From positions 442,969 to 506,968 of the forward strand of contig NW_019773947.1 in assembly GCF_001039355.2 (NCBI RefSeq): DNA of 64,000 nt, given 5' to 3'. Below are positions 22,101 through 38,000 of the stretch, in pieces. The notes under the pieces were generated by a model. That model saw nothing but the letters and a program-made list of their open reading frames with translations. It was not told the origin of the DNA and did not search any database. The DNA comes from Lingula anatina (taxonomy: Eukaryota > Brachiopoda > Lingulata > Lingulida > Lingulidae). The translations under genes were made by a program, and so were the position numbers. Position 1 is the first letter of the stretch. Each line of letters opens with the position of its first letter.

Positions 22101-25100
22101 CACATTTTGTGGGTTGTAGCTTTGTCACTTACATGCAGAGTGATGGCAGCTTGGTTGATAAAGAGGGAAGAAATTTGAATTTTTTGAGTTGTTAAAGGAA
22201 ATGACAGTCAGGATTGGATGGACCTCACTTGCAAAAAATTTTGTCTGTAGTCCACTCTCAGCTGAGGGTGAGGTCCACGTGAAAAAGGACAATTGAAATT
22301 CTTGATTGAAAATCTGAATGTTACTGTTTTTGACTAATTTTTTTCTCTCTTTATTCAGTTTCTTTTTTTTAGTTTCTTTCTGTTTTCAAAACATTTATAC
22401 CAGTGCCTTACTTGTGTGACATTAAGCATTACATACCTGAGTACCCTAGGGGTCATGCTGCTACACATATACGTGCAGTAGTATGCACTTAAAACTATAT
22501 GCTGATCAACTTTACATATCTGCTCTAAAACCACAGAGACCAAGGAGGGTTAACTGCAGCCAATTTGTAGGTGGAGATAGCAATCTGTGTTGCCACCTAC
22601 CTGATCTACAGGTTTGATAACTTCAAAGGTACTTGCTTGTTTTAGAATGAATCTGTAAGCTTTGTGACACCTCCCTCCACTTCCTGAAGCATTTTGAAAT
22701 AATGTTGGTCAGATTTTCTAGCTTCATTCCTATCTGGCTAAAAAATAAAACATTATATTTGTTGGTGAAAGATCTTGGATTTATACATTGTTTGTATGCA
22801 TTGTTGCTGCTCCCCTCCACAGTGGTATCTATATTCTTTCCTTTCTCTCTTTTATCAGATCTGTTTAAGCATTTTGTAAACTGAAACCGCGCTGTGAGCA
22901 TGATAATAATTTTTTTTAAGAATTCAAAAGTTATTTGGATTCCATTTTCATCCAAAATAAATATGATATTTACCAGGCTATATTTATAAGCACTTTTAAT
23001 CACTTAAACCTCCATTTAAGGTAAATGCATTGGTCTAGTCATTAATGTGACCAGGTAGGGTATGGACATGTTTCCAGGCAGATTAGGCCCATTTAACTAC
23101 TAGTAGACACTTGTAACCACTCATGTTGAGTGTCTTATGGTTATCTGCTTGCCATAGGATGCTGATATGATGGCAAAGACCTTCTTTAGTAGGCTTGATA
23201 ACTGAAGGGTAAGAATTACTACAAGTGGTGAGCTAATCAAACCAAAAGAAGTGAGTTTGGTGGACATAACTCATCTGGAAACACATCTGCAAACCACAGG
23301 AAGCTCAGACTTGATCATCAGTGTGATAAATACACCACTAAGCAGCAGAAATAAGAAATAGTTGCTTAAAAGACTGATAAAGATGGCATTTGAAATGATT
23401 TATGCTGTAAGAATAGGCTTGTAAATCACAGTGTCCACCAGCATAAAGTAAAAAAGCAGAGTTAAGATGGACAGATGGATTGATTTGTGGAATTCTTTGT
23501 CAGGCTGATGGTTTTTATTTCTTTCTGGTGATCTTAACTGATGGATTGCAAATTTCTGAGGAGAGTTATTTTTACCATTTCTTTTATCTTGGATACATGT
23601 GTTATTATGGCAATCTCATTTTGGTGAAACTTTTTGTTTGATCTGACTGAACATTGACATGCAATAACTTTTTGTATATAAATTTGTGTTTTAAAAATAG
23701 TTTCTTCAATCAACATCAAAACTTAGGAGTTATAACAACACCTGTGGTTTGGTCTATCTAAGATCCAGAAATAATTTTTGTAAGGATAGAGGTTGGGGGG
23801 GGGGGGGGTGGGGGTGGGACTGCACTTCTCAGGTTAAAACACCTGTAGTCTTATTCAATGATGAAGTTGCCCTGGTAGACATTGAATTATCGGTGTAGTT
23901 TATACTTTGTTTTAAGCTGTGTTTGGAAGAATCTGATATTGTTGTTGTCACTTTGAATGTTCAATAAATTTGTCTGCATGGATTACGAGGTTTCTATTGA
24001 AAAATAAGCCTGTTAGGTTTAGCTGCCACTACTTCACCTTACTGAATGGTTGATAACAATTTACTGCTAATTCAAAGACGCCAAAATCAGAGGAAAACCA
24101 CTTTAATCATAAACCTGCAGCTGTTAATCTGATTCACCTACTCCACTTTGGATACAGTTGTTGAAGATCAATGCAGAGTTGTGTTTCTAGTGATGTCAAA
24201 TTGAAATAATTTGGTATGCCTCATGATAGCAGTCAGTCTGATGTCTGTGGTACAGCCCAGTGCAGGTTCCATTAAGGACACCTCTTTTTCTTGTTCTTCC
24301 AATTAATTACTTAATTTAACCAAAGGGGTGTCGTGATGATTTAGTATATGGTATTGAAGTAAGACTTTTATGTCAAAAATATTTATGCTAGCATTAGTCT
24401 TTATACTTAGGTTTGTGATTTTGTAAATGTCATAGATTGCAGCCACACACATCAAGCTATGATATTTGTTTTGTGGATTCCGGGTTGCCATCCATATTAA
24501 GATACTATAATTATTTACTTGTATAGATCTGGAATTGTTTATATCTTTAATCTTACAAATTCCAAACACAGAATCATAAGTGGATCTCATTAATAAATGA
24601 TACGCTCTGGGAGTTGAACTTGTGTTTCATTTACTGATAAACCCCAATACTTAGAGAGCCTTGGAAGATATTAAAAGCTGCCAATAGCAGAAATTGTTCC
24701 CAGTAGTCATTGCTGAGAGATGAACTGTACAGTGCATACTTTGTCAGTGGCTTATTATTGAGCTATTGATTTTAATCAATCTCCATTACTTCCTCTATGT
24801 GTAAGAATTGCTTGGCTGGAAAATAGCCCACTTTTGCTCGTCTTAGCTACTTGAGTTACTTATTGGAAAAGAAATTAAGAGAACTTCACATTCAAATGCC
24901 GTTTATTTGATTTTGTTGTGAATATGCATGTTTATTGACAAAATTATGAGGTAGGAGATTTGCCACGTATACTAGTATATAATATCTGACAACTATTTTC
25001 TTTGTGAAATTGACAGATTATCAAAAGCCACATTGATAGATAGTCAAAGACCAAAATACCTTGCAAGTCACCTGCAATTGTGAAGGATAGTTCATTAGTG

Positions 25101-28100
25101 ATATTTTAATGTTAAATTATTATTGACTAGTTTGTTTGTAGAAATAAATGCTATTATTCTTTTTGAAATATTGTTTGGGAAACAAAAAGGAAAGTGAATG
25201 ATTGAAAAAAAAAAACATCATTATAAGAAGTTTCAGTTGAAATATGTTTTCTTTGAAATGAAAGTTACCATAAAGTAAGAACTTAAGGAAGACAGGTACT
25301 ACAAATGATGAATCAGAATGATGAAAGATGGACAGAGTTTGACTGAAGGACTATTTTTAGTATAATATGCAATAATACTCCTATGGGTTTGGTTCTTTCC
25401 AGAGGCAGTTTGTTTCTAATTTGCCTACTATACTTGTTCACAGTGGTATATGTGCTGTTTAGCACTGTATGGCTTCCAGGTCCCTCTTGTATATCATTTA
25501 GCAGGTGTCTGCACTTAATTATCATCAATTCTCATTAATTGACCATGTAAAAGTATAGCACTGTGAAATATTACTAGTGAAGTATGCATTTCGTTTCTAA
25601 AGCGTCAAAGTTTCATGTCACTGAGTTTATCTCTCTCTGACAGGCAAGCACAAGCATATTTTTCTTGTTCATCATTTTTGAAAGAAGCACTTTCACAAAA
25701 TTTGCTCAAAGATTTATTGAATTAATTTTTTTATGTATTCAGTGCATCTTTTCCTCTAGTAATTTGATGATATACCCATACTATTTGCATTTTCTCTTTC
25801 TCTCTCTCTAATCTTTATATGTATAAAGAAGATAATTTTCCAGGGGCACGGTGAAACCATAGATCTGTTGTTGTCAGCGTCCCTATGTGTTATCCAGTCA
25901 GCATGTCTGATCCACATATGCTGTATGTTGATACTAATTTCTGGCATCATATGAGATAACATGCAGTAATTTCTGATTAAAACAACTGAGGACAGACAGG
26001 GAAGATAAACTGTTGGCATTTCTCTGAATGATATGCCCCAGGAGGTTCTAGGATGATGAGAGGATGATGGAAACCTTTCTAATAAGGCCCACTGTCTGAT
26101 CTTGTTATTTAACTATGTGCGGGACCTGTAGCAGAACTTAATTGGATGTGAAGTTACCTGAGATATTCTGAGAGATCAAATGGAGAGCGAACAGCTGTGC
26201 CAGGGCACCTGTGGTTGTGAGGGATTTTTTTTTTTACCAGGAAGCGGTGGTTTTTATTCTGTTTGATACAAGATTTCACAAGCCATGTACATGTTTGAAA
26301 AAGATTTTGCGTGCGCGGGTGCACACACACACATGCATTAGCAAAGTTTACTTTTTTTACACACAGGCCTGCTATTTTACATATAATTTTACCACCCCAC
26401 TTGCATTGTGACTTGAAGCAAAGTTTTTTTTTTCAAATTGAGTGCTGTTAGTATTCTTACCAAATACAGAACTATGTGTAAAGCTGGTACATTTTGGGGT
26501 TCTCTCTACACATTTTTTATTCTTTCTTTAATGGCTAAATTAATTGCAGAATAATGCCAGTACTAGTGGTATGAGTCATTCTGGTCACAGCTGCACACTT
26601 GTCACTGAGAGCTCCTGTTGTTGTATGGTGAGAGCAATCTACACCAGCAGATAAATACACTGTGAAAGGGAAACGTGAGAAATGCACTTGAAATTCATAG
26701 AGAGATTCTCTCATGTCTTCATTTACATCAATATTATTCAAAGTTTTAGTAACCAAAGAATTGGAAGTGAAAAGGAGAGAAGAGAAGATTTAACATTGAT
26801 ACTGTACCTATTACTGTAACAAAAGAAGAAATGAAAGAGATCAAATTCCTATCACATATAAAAGCCGCAGGGGGAAATCATTTGTGAAATTGCTCTAAGA
26901 AATTTGATTCATTTTCAATACTCTTTCCCTTTATACATAGTGTCTCCATGTTTGTTCATGAATTCATTCTGAACTTTGTTGAATTCAAGCACATTTCTTT
27001 TTACATGATGTTTATCTTTTAATGTGCATTGCCATCTTTGGTCATTTTAAACCACCATGTCTGAATCAGATGTTGAATTTTTACTTCTGTTTAACATTAA
27101 TTACATTCAAAGAACAAATCGGAGCTTTTAAGCAACCCTTTTAAATATGACATGAACCAAAATTTGTCAAATTATCTAAGGACAAATAAATAATACTTTT
27201 TGATAGCGTTTTAACAGCTAAATTTAAATGCCTTGAATTGATGTCACATTAATAATGTATCACCTCCTGATGAACCTTGCCACCTGTCAGCCATCTTTAC
27301 ACAATTGTGAATCTCCTGAAAATCTGAAGACGGAAGTGATGACAGAATAAAAAAAATATATTTAAGTGTGGGCTAAGAACTTTTCAAAACTTTTTCAGAT
27401 TGTTTCATAGTTATGGAAAGTGACAGGAAAGTAGGATTAAAGGTTGGTTAGTAGGAAAAAAATACCCCAGGAAAATTCATTAGTTATACACGAGGAAAAT
27501 CTTACACTGGACACCTTTTAACATTTTTTAACATGTCATATTTGAGTCACCTTAACAATGTATTACCACCACACTCCCCACTGCAGGACATACAATAATC
27601 TCCAAGACATAAAGTATTCATTTATTTCTGAATGCTGAGTTTCAGTAATGTCATCTTCTTGTCTAGAACTGAAGATAGACCAAGTTCCACGTGAAGTTTG
27701 TAAAGACTTGCCAATAACGAGAACAGCTCATTCACTGAAACATTAGACTTCTTTCCTGGAAATAAAGACCATCAGCTGAACCATATAATGTGAAAAGAGT
27801 CTATCATTTTCGATTTCCAAGAAATTACAGACTTTATTTTCTTATTATAATTTGATAAATGGATTTTTGTCTTTATAGCAGTGCTATTGGTGACCAAGTA
27901 ATTGACTAGAGAAATGGTTAATTAAATGATTTCTCTCCCAGAGGTAGGGAGTTAATACTGAGTCACTGATTAATGAAAGATTGATTCTCCATGAGACACT
28001 GACATATGCCATAGTTGACTCCTGGGTCAAGGTATTGTTTTTTAGAACAAGAGGGGAGGCTCAGATTTATTGTTATCACAGTGGCAGGCCACTTAAGAAG

Positions 28101-29005
28101 AGCTCTCATCCTAGTGCTTTGGTGTACCTTTCACCATGAGATTTATCTTTCACTTTCACTTTTTTTCTATGTCAATTTTTTTATACGCAATAGGTGGTAC
28201 TGAGTTAGAAATTAAGTGATGTTTTGTAACATAAATTCTTAATTCATATTAAATTTTAAGTCATATTTTTGAATCTCTAATTCTTTAATTAAAAAAATTG
28301 TATATATGCATTATTGACCAGTTGATAAAAGAAAGGTATACTTATGGTGAGTATTGTATAGTTTTGAGAGCACTTGATTATGCACAGCAACTCTGTGATA
28401 AAATTGATTCTATAATGTATTGATAATTTGATCTATTCTTCAACCAATTCACATATATCTTTTTGATTTGGCCGGCATTTGCCGAACAAGCATAACATTT
28501 TCCATGTTACAGCTTCAACTGTACCTGACATTTTTCATATCCACATACAGTCAGCCTTGAATTTCTCACATTTCTTGAGGTTATGATTGTTAATTTGCTC
28601 AGTCAACAGCTGTGGTTAAGACAGCTCTAAGGTGGCTGCTGTGTGATTGCTTAGGTTGTGTAAGTAACACCTGTGACCCCTGTTTTATCAGGTCCTTTGG
28701 GGAAGGGATTTTTTTTTTTTTTTTGGGGGGGGGGGGGGTTTGGTAACAATGTGGATAAATAATTTGTCAATTGCCCAAGATATGTGATTTTTACTTAAAG
28801 AATGTGAACAACATTTATGCTTTGAAAAAGTTCAGTTGATTTTATAAAGTTGGCTATATGTTAACCTCCCAAAAAGTTAGCGCTGGTGATCTTCAGGTGC
28901 AATGGAAAGGGACTTAAAGGGAAGGGGAGGGTGCAGGTAAGAATTTACTCATGATGGAATGAAGAGATGAACTGATTTCTTGTTTCTTCAATTTTTCATT
29001 GACTT

Positions 29006-29068
<63 letters not shown>

Positions 29069-32000
29069 GTTAAGGATTTTCAGCTATGAATAAATATATG
29101 GCCTGAAATATCAGTCTGATTCTAGATAGAGTAAATACATACTTTATAGTCTTAAATGTGCTGTCACTGCTCCTGTTGGCTGTGAACAGGTAGCCTGATT
29201 AATAACTTCATAACATCACTTGAAGCCCTATGGTAGAAGAGTTTTTTTTCTGATAATTCTAAATCTTACAGAAAAAATAATTACCTGAGTTTTGTGTGAA
29301 GCTTTGAAGCCATGCTTATTGACTCCTCAGTGGTCAAGTTATAATAGAAGCCATTTTTTTCAAAGGCTAATTATGAAGATATGTGTTCAATAATTTGCAA
29401 TGCTAAACATGTCATTTGTGTCTCCTTTTGACATACAGAATAGTAAACGTCCATTAACCCCAGGTGGGTGTGCTTCAGGAACAGTAGTTGGGCATGCACC
29501 TTGGAATCAGTTCAGTACCCATCCAGAGCATCAGAAAAGGCTTTAGAAAGGCATTCAAAAATAAATTGGTGAAGTATAACTTCCACCAGTGACCAGATAA
29601 CATAAAAGTGCATTGAGAACAAGTTGAGCTGCGGACTAAGGCCACATTCAGAATGGTACACACTGATCTGCCGACTAAATATGGCCGACCACAGTTCAAA
29701 AGTAGGGTTGGAAAGTAGTGCATCTCATCTCAAAATGTGTACCGGGTATGATATGTGAAATGCGCACTGACGCACACCTTGAAAAGCGGTAGTGTGGTCC
29801 GATCTACGGGTAAATTCGGGATCATTCGGTGCCGAGTCTGGTAGTTGGGTAGGCCTGTGTACTATACATAGAGTACATTTGGTAAAATAGGCACTGAGGA
29901 CAGAGAAAAAGATTGATTTAGAAGCCAAAATAAGATAAAAACCATTAAATTTCTTTCGCATCAGTTCCTAGTGATTAGTTCACCCACCCCCCATTGTCAC
30001 TTTATCGGTGGAAATCTCTATGCAAACTTGGCCATCAATAGAGAGACCCAGGGGCAATACCTTAAGTCATAATTGCCTTGTGTGATTATTGATGTCTGCC
30101 CTGCAGTGGCATTTAGGGGTATTGATGAGGGATTTTCTGGTTAGTATATGTTTCTCTAAGTAACAATTGGAGCAGGTACAGGGTAATAAAATAGGTAACT
30201 GCACATCATTTATAATTTATGAAAATTAACTCATCACTCCTGACAGTATTGATATGAAATGGTTGCAGTGGGCGTGTAATTTAAGAACTTCATAGAACAT
30301 GAGAAAAATAATAAACTTGAGAATGTCTAGTCAACACTTCAAGATAGAGAAAGTTGCAAATGAAATATGCTCTAGATCTTGAACACAATGAAAATATTAG
30401 AATTTACAAGGACGTGCAACTTTGACATTTCAGTACAATGCTGCCTGATATAAGATATCAATAATAAAAAGCAAAAAGGAATAGACTACTAGTACCTTCT
30501 TAATTTATTTTGAACAGAAATGAAATCCTTAAGGATACGAAAATTGAATTAAAATGGAGGCAATATTATCAAGAGAAGGGGACCACTTAAAGATCAATTT
30601 CCGCCCTGACTCACAGTTAAATGATTTTAATGAGAAACAGGTGAAACCACATGTACCCTCAGAAGTTTTTGTTTCAAGGGCCACAATGTTTCTGTTGGAA
30701 ACTTCTTGAAATAATGAACTGTCTCTTCAATGAGTATCCTGTATTAAGACCTTTGTAGCTAAGTACTTTTCAATTTTTGATTTAATTATACTGTAACATA
30801 TGGGTGACTGAAATTTTAAAAAAAAGGAAGAAAGAAAAAACAAAAAGAAAACAGAATCTGGCTCAATCAAAGGGGAAATTGCCCTTGTACGATCTTAATT
30901 TTAATTTACCACCCCACCCCAACTAAAAGAAGGCAAAAAAGAATGGGCATTCATTCATTTCTGTGCATGGTACATTTATAACTGTATGTGTAAGTGTTCT
31001 TCTTGTATAATTTCAGTACATAGGAACCCTGGACGTTCCCCGTCCCAGCAGCAGGGTGGAGATAGTGGCCGCAATGAGGAGAATTAGGGTGAGTAATTGG
31101 AAGTTAAACAAAATCTAAAGAGCAAAAAAACATGATGAGTAATTTTACTAAAACTTTGCCAAGTTTTTTGCCAAGTGCATGATATCCCATCATGCTAAAA
31201 CTTTTCCCATGTTCACACCAAGGTTAGCTTGGACTGGAAACTGGTCTAAAATCATCCGAGGATGGGATTGTTTAAGTGAGTCCTTAACCACCCAGGTCAC
31301 GTCCCTGACCATCTTTCATGGAGATTGGTATGATGTGGCTTGCTCACCACTTCTTGGCCCCAGTATAGACTGTTTCAAATCTGAACTTCTCTGAGCATTC
31401 TCTATCATATGAGATGTGTTCAGCACTGTATTTGATCAATTCTTTTAAGACTGACCCCAGGAAGTAGCTTGATTGCATTACTAAGTCAGACGTTATTTTC
31501 ACTGACTGCTAAACTCTGGGATCATAACATAGTACACTGGGAAGGGGGGGGGGGGGGGGGGGGGGGGCAAATATTTTGCTTCCTAGAATTGGTCTAAATT
31601 TGTTTTTTTTATATCTAAGCTGAGTGCTCCTTCACATTCCTTATATGAAAAAACACTTGTTTCACAGACTAATAGCATATGGCATGATGAGAAATTTGAT
31701 GTACACATTTGTGAAATGGCACATTTATGCCAATGTGTGCAATTGTTAGAGTGATATTCCTCCAAATAACAGTAATCATCCAGTGAAGTGACTATTGTAA
31801 TCTGCCTCTAAATTATAGCAATAAGCAAGAGAAGTGAATTCAGCACACCATATTTATGTATCATAATTTGCTACAGAAAGATATAATTTTCTGTTCAACA
31901 AATACGCGATGTGATTATCTGGGTACAGTAAATGGAAGTTCTACTGGTCAAAAAGCCTTCCTGACAGACGGCTAGGAGCTAGAGCTGATCTCCTTGATGG

Positions 32001-34973
32001 GAAGAGCAAGAACAGGGTCTTCTGTGACAGTTGTTGTTGCAAGTTCTAAGGATGGCAGGAAATTCAGTTATGTTCTTGCAACTTCTCTCCTACTGGTGCA
32101 CAATTTGACCAAATGTCTACTTTAATAAATATTGGCAAAAAGAGATTAATTTTCTTTTCAGATTTGTCCCCATTTTATTATTATTGAACATTTAAGTATT
32201 TGGTTAAAGACAACAAAAATGTGATGTGATTGACCCCAGATATTTGATATCAAAATTGACCTTTGTTAGGTAGATTGAAGTTTTGTTTGCACATGAGCAA
32301 CAGTTAGTATAGTTTTATCCTTGTCATGGCTGATTCATTTTCAGAAAAATTCCAAATAGTTTTCATTTTTGGTGATCAAATGTGTTGCCTCATTGCTGTC
32401 CAAACAGAACTTCTATGGATGTTAACACTGAATTCATTTCTTGAATATGAGTACAAAACCAGAACAGAACATAATGTCTTTGTAGTATGACCGGTTCTAC
32501 AGGTTGACCACAGTCCAGTATTGTGGTGACATTCCTTGTGGGCAACTAGGATGACAGGTCACTGAATGGCTGCATGCCAGCCTGACCTTTCTCCTCATCA
32601 AGTTGACCAGAGGGGGTCCATTTACAGGGCTTTCTCTTTACACTGGTTCTGAATCTGTCTTCTTCTATAATTCCTCTAAGATGAAAATAGATGTTTGTGA
32701 AAATCGCTTGACCTTTAAGGTTGCTAATTTACAGTAAGGCTCTTTTCATTTAACTAAAACAAAATGCTCAAGACTGGTCCTAATGTAGCTAGGATTTTGC
32801 TCCCTTTCACAAGCTTGCTTCCACCTGTTTGGAGCAATGAAAATGAATGCAGTTTCAGGTGGGTTGGGGGGGGGGGGGGAGGGGGTCCAGGTAGGTGACT
32901 GTCTAATGTAATAGCCCGGCTATCAATGATGTCAGTCATTAAAAGTGTGCTGGTGTAACATGAAAATCTGACTCCCCCCCATGAAATCTTGACTTCCAAA
33001 GGGGCTGACCCTAACCCTAACCTGCTAACTAACAAAAAGGGCCAATGTATCCTCTGTTATGCATACTGCAAGATGAAGTCATACACTAAAATATACTAAT
33101 ATTTATGAAGTTTTGTGGGGGGAGTCATATTTTCATAATGAAAATCTGACTGGGAAGTTGTCTTTTAGGGAAGTCAGATTTTTATGGCACACGGGTACAG
33201 ACTGGAGCATTCAAGTGCACTCTATAGCAAAGCTCAGATGTGGAACAAGAGCTGACCTAGCCCAAGTCCTGTGAATTGTTCTTCGTGTTGGTCACTAGTA
33301 ACTATGCATAACCAAGTGCTGTTGATTTTAGGCCATTGGTTTCTCTTGTCAGATCAGTTTTTATAGCCCCATTATGAGCAGAGAATATTGACTGAAGCTT
33401 GTTTTGTGTCAAAACTATCCACAGCTCTGAATGGTTTATTCAAGTGTCTGTTGGCCGTAGGGCTGGGTCTGTGGAATGTTCAAGCGTGAATCAGTTACTA
33501 CTGCAATACTGATCAACTTTGAAGCCATGGCAGTGGCTGTGCCCTGGTTTCTGAAGCAGGCTTGTTTTGTAGTGCAGGGTGTGACTACATACAGGCTGTC
33601 CACTGTTTGTAAACTATGGGTGCTTTCCCAGAGATTTAGATCAATCTAAAGATTAAGTTTTAGATCGACCTAACTCCCTGGGGGTTCACGCTAAATTGCA
33701 GTCAGCAGAGCGGGCACCATAGTTAATTACCCCCTTACAGCTTTTAGTAGGCGGGACAGATGCTTAAGCTGACCAAGCTGACAGTAATCTAGTGAGACTC
33801 CCCACAGGGATAGATCAATCTAAAAATCTGTGGAAATGGGGTGTAAGTGGGTGTTGGTGGCAGAAGAAGGGGGAAGGGTGTTGAAAGACAAAAGGCACAC
33901 GCTAGTACACAACTGTCCATGCAGAAAGTCAGAAACTCTCCTTCTTTTGATGTCCACTAAAACAGGTTAAAAACTGCAATTTTTACAAATTCTCATAAAG
34001 TGTATTTGGTGTTGATCATACACGTTTAAAAAGTGTACACGATAGGATTTCTGTTTCTACACAGTACACAGTAATTCCCAACAAAATGACAAAATTTTTG
34101 AGGTAGTATCAACATTTTTTATTTATCATTCATAAATTTAATTTTTGTTTCCTAACACTACCTTCCAATGTACCAGGCCCTCCTATTACTTCTATTACAT
34201 CTCTGCAAACTTGTTGAATGTTCAATTAAAATTTTATTAACATTTACTACGTTTTTTCCTCATAATTATTTATCTTATTTTGAATATGATTTTAAAAAAC
34301 TAGTACACAAAATGTAATAATTAATATCATCATTAAATAGTGATAGTGGTAAAAAAGATCACACACATTCACTTTTCAATCTTTTGATGTTTTTTCATCA
34401 ATAATTACAATACCTATTGCTATGTGAGAATATAAACCACATTTTCTGGGATATCAATTGTTTCTCTTTATCAAATTTGGCATCAAAATGCAGTTGTACA
34501 AGGATTGTGAACATTAGCTAAAACTGACAGATAGAGGCAGATCTCACTTCCAGTGTAATTTGCTGAAACTAAAAAAAACTTAAAGACACCCCAGAGACTT
34601 GAATAAAAAGGTCAGAAAAGGTCAGCTGATATGGAAACTCTTGATCTAAGCTATGTACCTGCTTCTAGTCATGCACTACATCAAAGAAGATTTTAGAGGC
34701 AGGTTGCCCTGAGAAATAGTTCCCTGATTGAAATGTAATCAAATAAATATTACAGTCATTATTTTAATGATTGTCCAACTCAAGTAAGTCTGACAGGAAT
34801 ATCGAAATTCAGCCTTCAGCTCATAACTACCTCATTAACTTCACCCCTGTAGTTAGAAAGAAGCTCCGTAGNTTTTTTTTTCGCCCTCTCGCACCGATTT
34901 TGGGGTACTCAGAGGATGTCATCCATAAAAATAAAAAAGTGTGGCCTTACATGTGCGGATAATAATAATTGCA

Positions 34974-35009
<36 letters not shown>

Positions 35010-38000
35010 ATTTCTTTCTTGGAGAGTTGTAATATTCTCTACAATTCTCATAAAAATTATTTTACGAGTGATGATACTGAAACAACAACAGAGGAAATAT
35101 CATCAGAAAATTCTTCAGCTCATTCAGCCATTTAATATTTATAGAGTTATATATAGTTTACTAGTAATAAAGGAAATCGACAAGAGGCCATTAATTCCAA
35201 ATCTGAGAAATAACAACTAAGGTGATAAAGGATGTAGACACTATCACCTGCCTCCCTTGTGTCTAGATAATTTATGGCCAGTTTCTTTTAGGTTGAATAA
35301 CCAAACCATCTGATAATTCACCTGATTGGATAGTAATGCTCTGTTCCTCTATTTGCCTTGGTCTATACTAGCATGATCATCAAACAATTGGATTTTGTAA
35401 GAGGCATTTCTGTTTAATTTAGGTGTGGGCAATCATTAGGTCCTTTTGATTACACTTCACTCACCAACAGTAGATATCTTTCTGATATTAACCTGCCTCC
35501 CCCCCCCCCNNNNNNNNNNNNNNNNNNNNNNNNNNNNNNNNNNNNNNNNNNNNNNNNNNNNNNNNNNNNNNNNNNNNNNNNNNNNNNNNNNNNNNNNNNN
35601 NNNNNNNNNNNNNNNNNNNNNNNNNNNNNNNNNNNNNNNNNNNNNNNNNNNNNNNNNNNNNNNNNNNNNNNNNNNNNNNNNNNNNNNNNNNNNNNNNNNN
35701 NNNNNNNNNNNNNNNNNNNNNNNNNNNNNNNNNNNNNNNNNNNNNNNNNNNNNNNNNNNNNNNNNNNNNNNNNNNNNNNNNNNNNNNNNNNNNNNNNNNN
35801 NNNNNNNNNNNNNNNNNNNNNNNNNNNNNNNNNNNNNNNNNNNNNNNNNNNNNNNNNNNNNNNNNNNNNNNNNNNNNNNNNNNNNNNNNNNNNNNNNNNN
35901 NNNNNNNNNNNNNNNNNNNNNNNNNNNNNNNNNNNNNNNNNNNNNNNNNNNNNNNNNNNNNNNNNNNNNNNNNNNNNNNNNNNNNNNNNNNNNACACACA
36001 CACACACTGCCATGAGTTGCTATGGCAAGTTATAGCAACCTGACTGGAGACACAACCAAAGACAGCAGCGTACATTAGCAATCTTGTCCTTGATTGCCCA
36101 TTTTAGGCCCAATTACCATTCCCAAATTGTCTGAATGTGAGCGCAGCTTGAGTTAGTTTTATAGTGGGGAAAAATTCAGTGAGACATGGAATTAAGTTTT
36201 TGAAAGGTATTGATCTGGATGAATTTGTAGCCATTAAGGAATCAAATAAGATACTCCCTGATAGACTGGAGTTCATCTGATTAGCCATAATGTGGGAGAA
36301 ATTACAGGCTTTGTTACGGCAAGGAATGCAATCGACAATATTTTGACTGCCTTGTTCTGATGATTGTCTAGAACACGTGGGTTTTGGGAAGTGCTTGTTG
36401 TTGCTCATTAAGTACACACTCATGTCAAATGGAAAGAGAAAACTGTCATGTGAATGATATCATATTGTTGGTGTAAATTTCTATGTGACACTTTGACAAT
36501 TCAAATTATTGCTCAGATGAAAATCATTTTCTAGATGAAATAGAAAACTTGACTAGTAGCACACATGTAATAAATGAGCCCATAATACAAGGTAGCAGTT
36601 TTATTGAGTGGAATGAAGGCAATTAGTTTTATATGTTATACAGTGAATAGAGGTTTGTTTTTTATGCTGGATTGATATGAACTTTACCGTATCATATATT
36701 TTGTAATGACTGTTGTGATTGTTAACATTCCCCAGATGATGGTGTTTTTGATGTGTTTGGGTTCAGAGTCCTCAAAACTAAGTCTACACATTTTTGTACT
36801 CACTGACTGAACACTGTAACAGTGTAATATCAACCTGAATAAGAGTTAGAAGTTGTGGAAATATAAAAAAAGGAGAAAATAATCAAAATAAAAAAGAGAA
36901 ATAATGAAACAATATTTTTTGTGTTGTGAACTATGCCATGATGTAAGCTACGGGTAAACCCATGTTAAGCAATCGATATGTAGTTTCTCTGCTTTGTAAA
37001 CCATTAAAGGAAAGAGTGACTGAGCTAAATAGGTTCTGTAACCTAATCAATACAGTCAATAAGATAGAATTCTCTGTTCACACTAGATGTGATATGGATA
37101 AGGCTAGTTTAGAAGTTTTGGATTCTCTTGTGAAATGCTTTATATCCATCCCCTCACCACCATCATGGCTACTGACCTCCTTAGGTCACCAAGTAGTTGA
37201 GGCATTGTATCCACTTCCTCTACTGATTGCAGTCCAGTTACTAGTATTAAAATCATTTTAATACTAGTACTTTTTTGTGTCTTGAAAATAGTGCAGAATA
37301 AGCCGAGTATTAGTAAGTTTTGTACATAGGGGTACAGAAGTGATTGGGGCCTCTGTGCATGTTTAAACCCTTTCTGCACTTAATTTGCTTAAAGATCTTG
37401 TTTTTGGTGAAATTTGTAACATAAAAAAAGTCTTTGCGAATTGTGAATTTCACTTGAATCTAGCTGGATGATAATATTTTGTTATCCCAGTAAGTCTAAG
37501 ATGATTCAGTGATGAATGCAGCCTGAGCTGTTATTACAAATAAGTGATATTGTCTAGAGAATTCAAGTGTCCTGAATTTCAATTCATTTCCACTTTCTGT
37601 ATTTTCTGAGCATATAGACAGAGACTATCTAGAGTGGATGTGGAGAGCACTGTATAATAATTCTCAATCAAGTTTGTACTGAATTATTCACAGGATTTTC
37701 TGTGTAAATGGAAACCCTTTGAATACATATCAATATTCTTTAATTACACATCTTCCTTTTTGACCGCATCAGAACACATAATATCAATTTCTTATTTATT
37801 ACAAAAATATATTTTGCAGTAAAAAAGTGTATGAAATAATCCTTTGCATTCCATAGTGGTTACTTAACCATAAATTATAAAGTATTGTCAATGTGTGAAA
37901 AGAAAAAGATGGGGATAAAAACCTCTAGAAACATACAGAAGCTTTGCAACTACATGCCAGAAAATAAGAATAAGAGTAGTGGTGTTAAAAATCCTGGCCT

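Larger units (their letters stand above)
19298..31016 (+). other. NOS1AP intron 1 (11.7 kb)
   Basis: I see no exon, RNA gene or host-gene-like ORF inside. It carries a hairpin, CGT-type triplet repeats (19404-19454), a tandem duplication next to a scaffold gap, a repeated CCGTCCGTAAT motif, a TTAA-flanked MITE, homopolymers and a long TTTA microsatellite. Conserved enhancers may exist but cannot be told from one sequence. Confidence 0.8.

Noticed and set aside
33010-33022. CCCTAACCCTAACC telomere-like motif
   Set aside because: Only two and a half units in ordinary intronic sequence; not a telomere or a convincing interstitial array.
35446-36081. Long open frames on both strands around 35.5-36.0 kb
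   Set aside because: They consist almost wholly of the N gap.
36962-37261. 99-codon open frame in NOS1AP intron 2
   Set aside because: No recognisable family, no splice or promoter logic; frames this long occur by chance in 64 kb.
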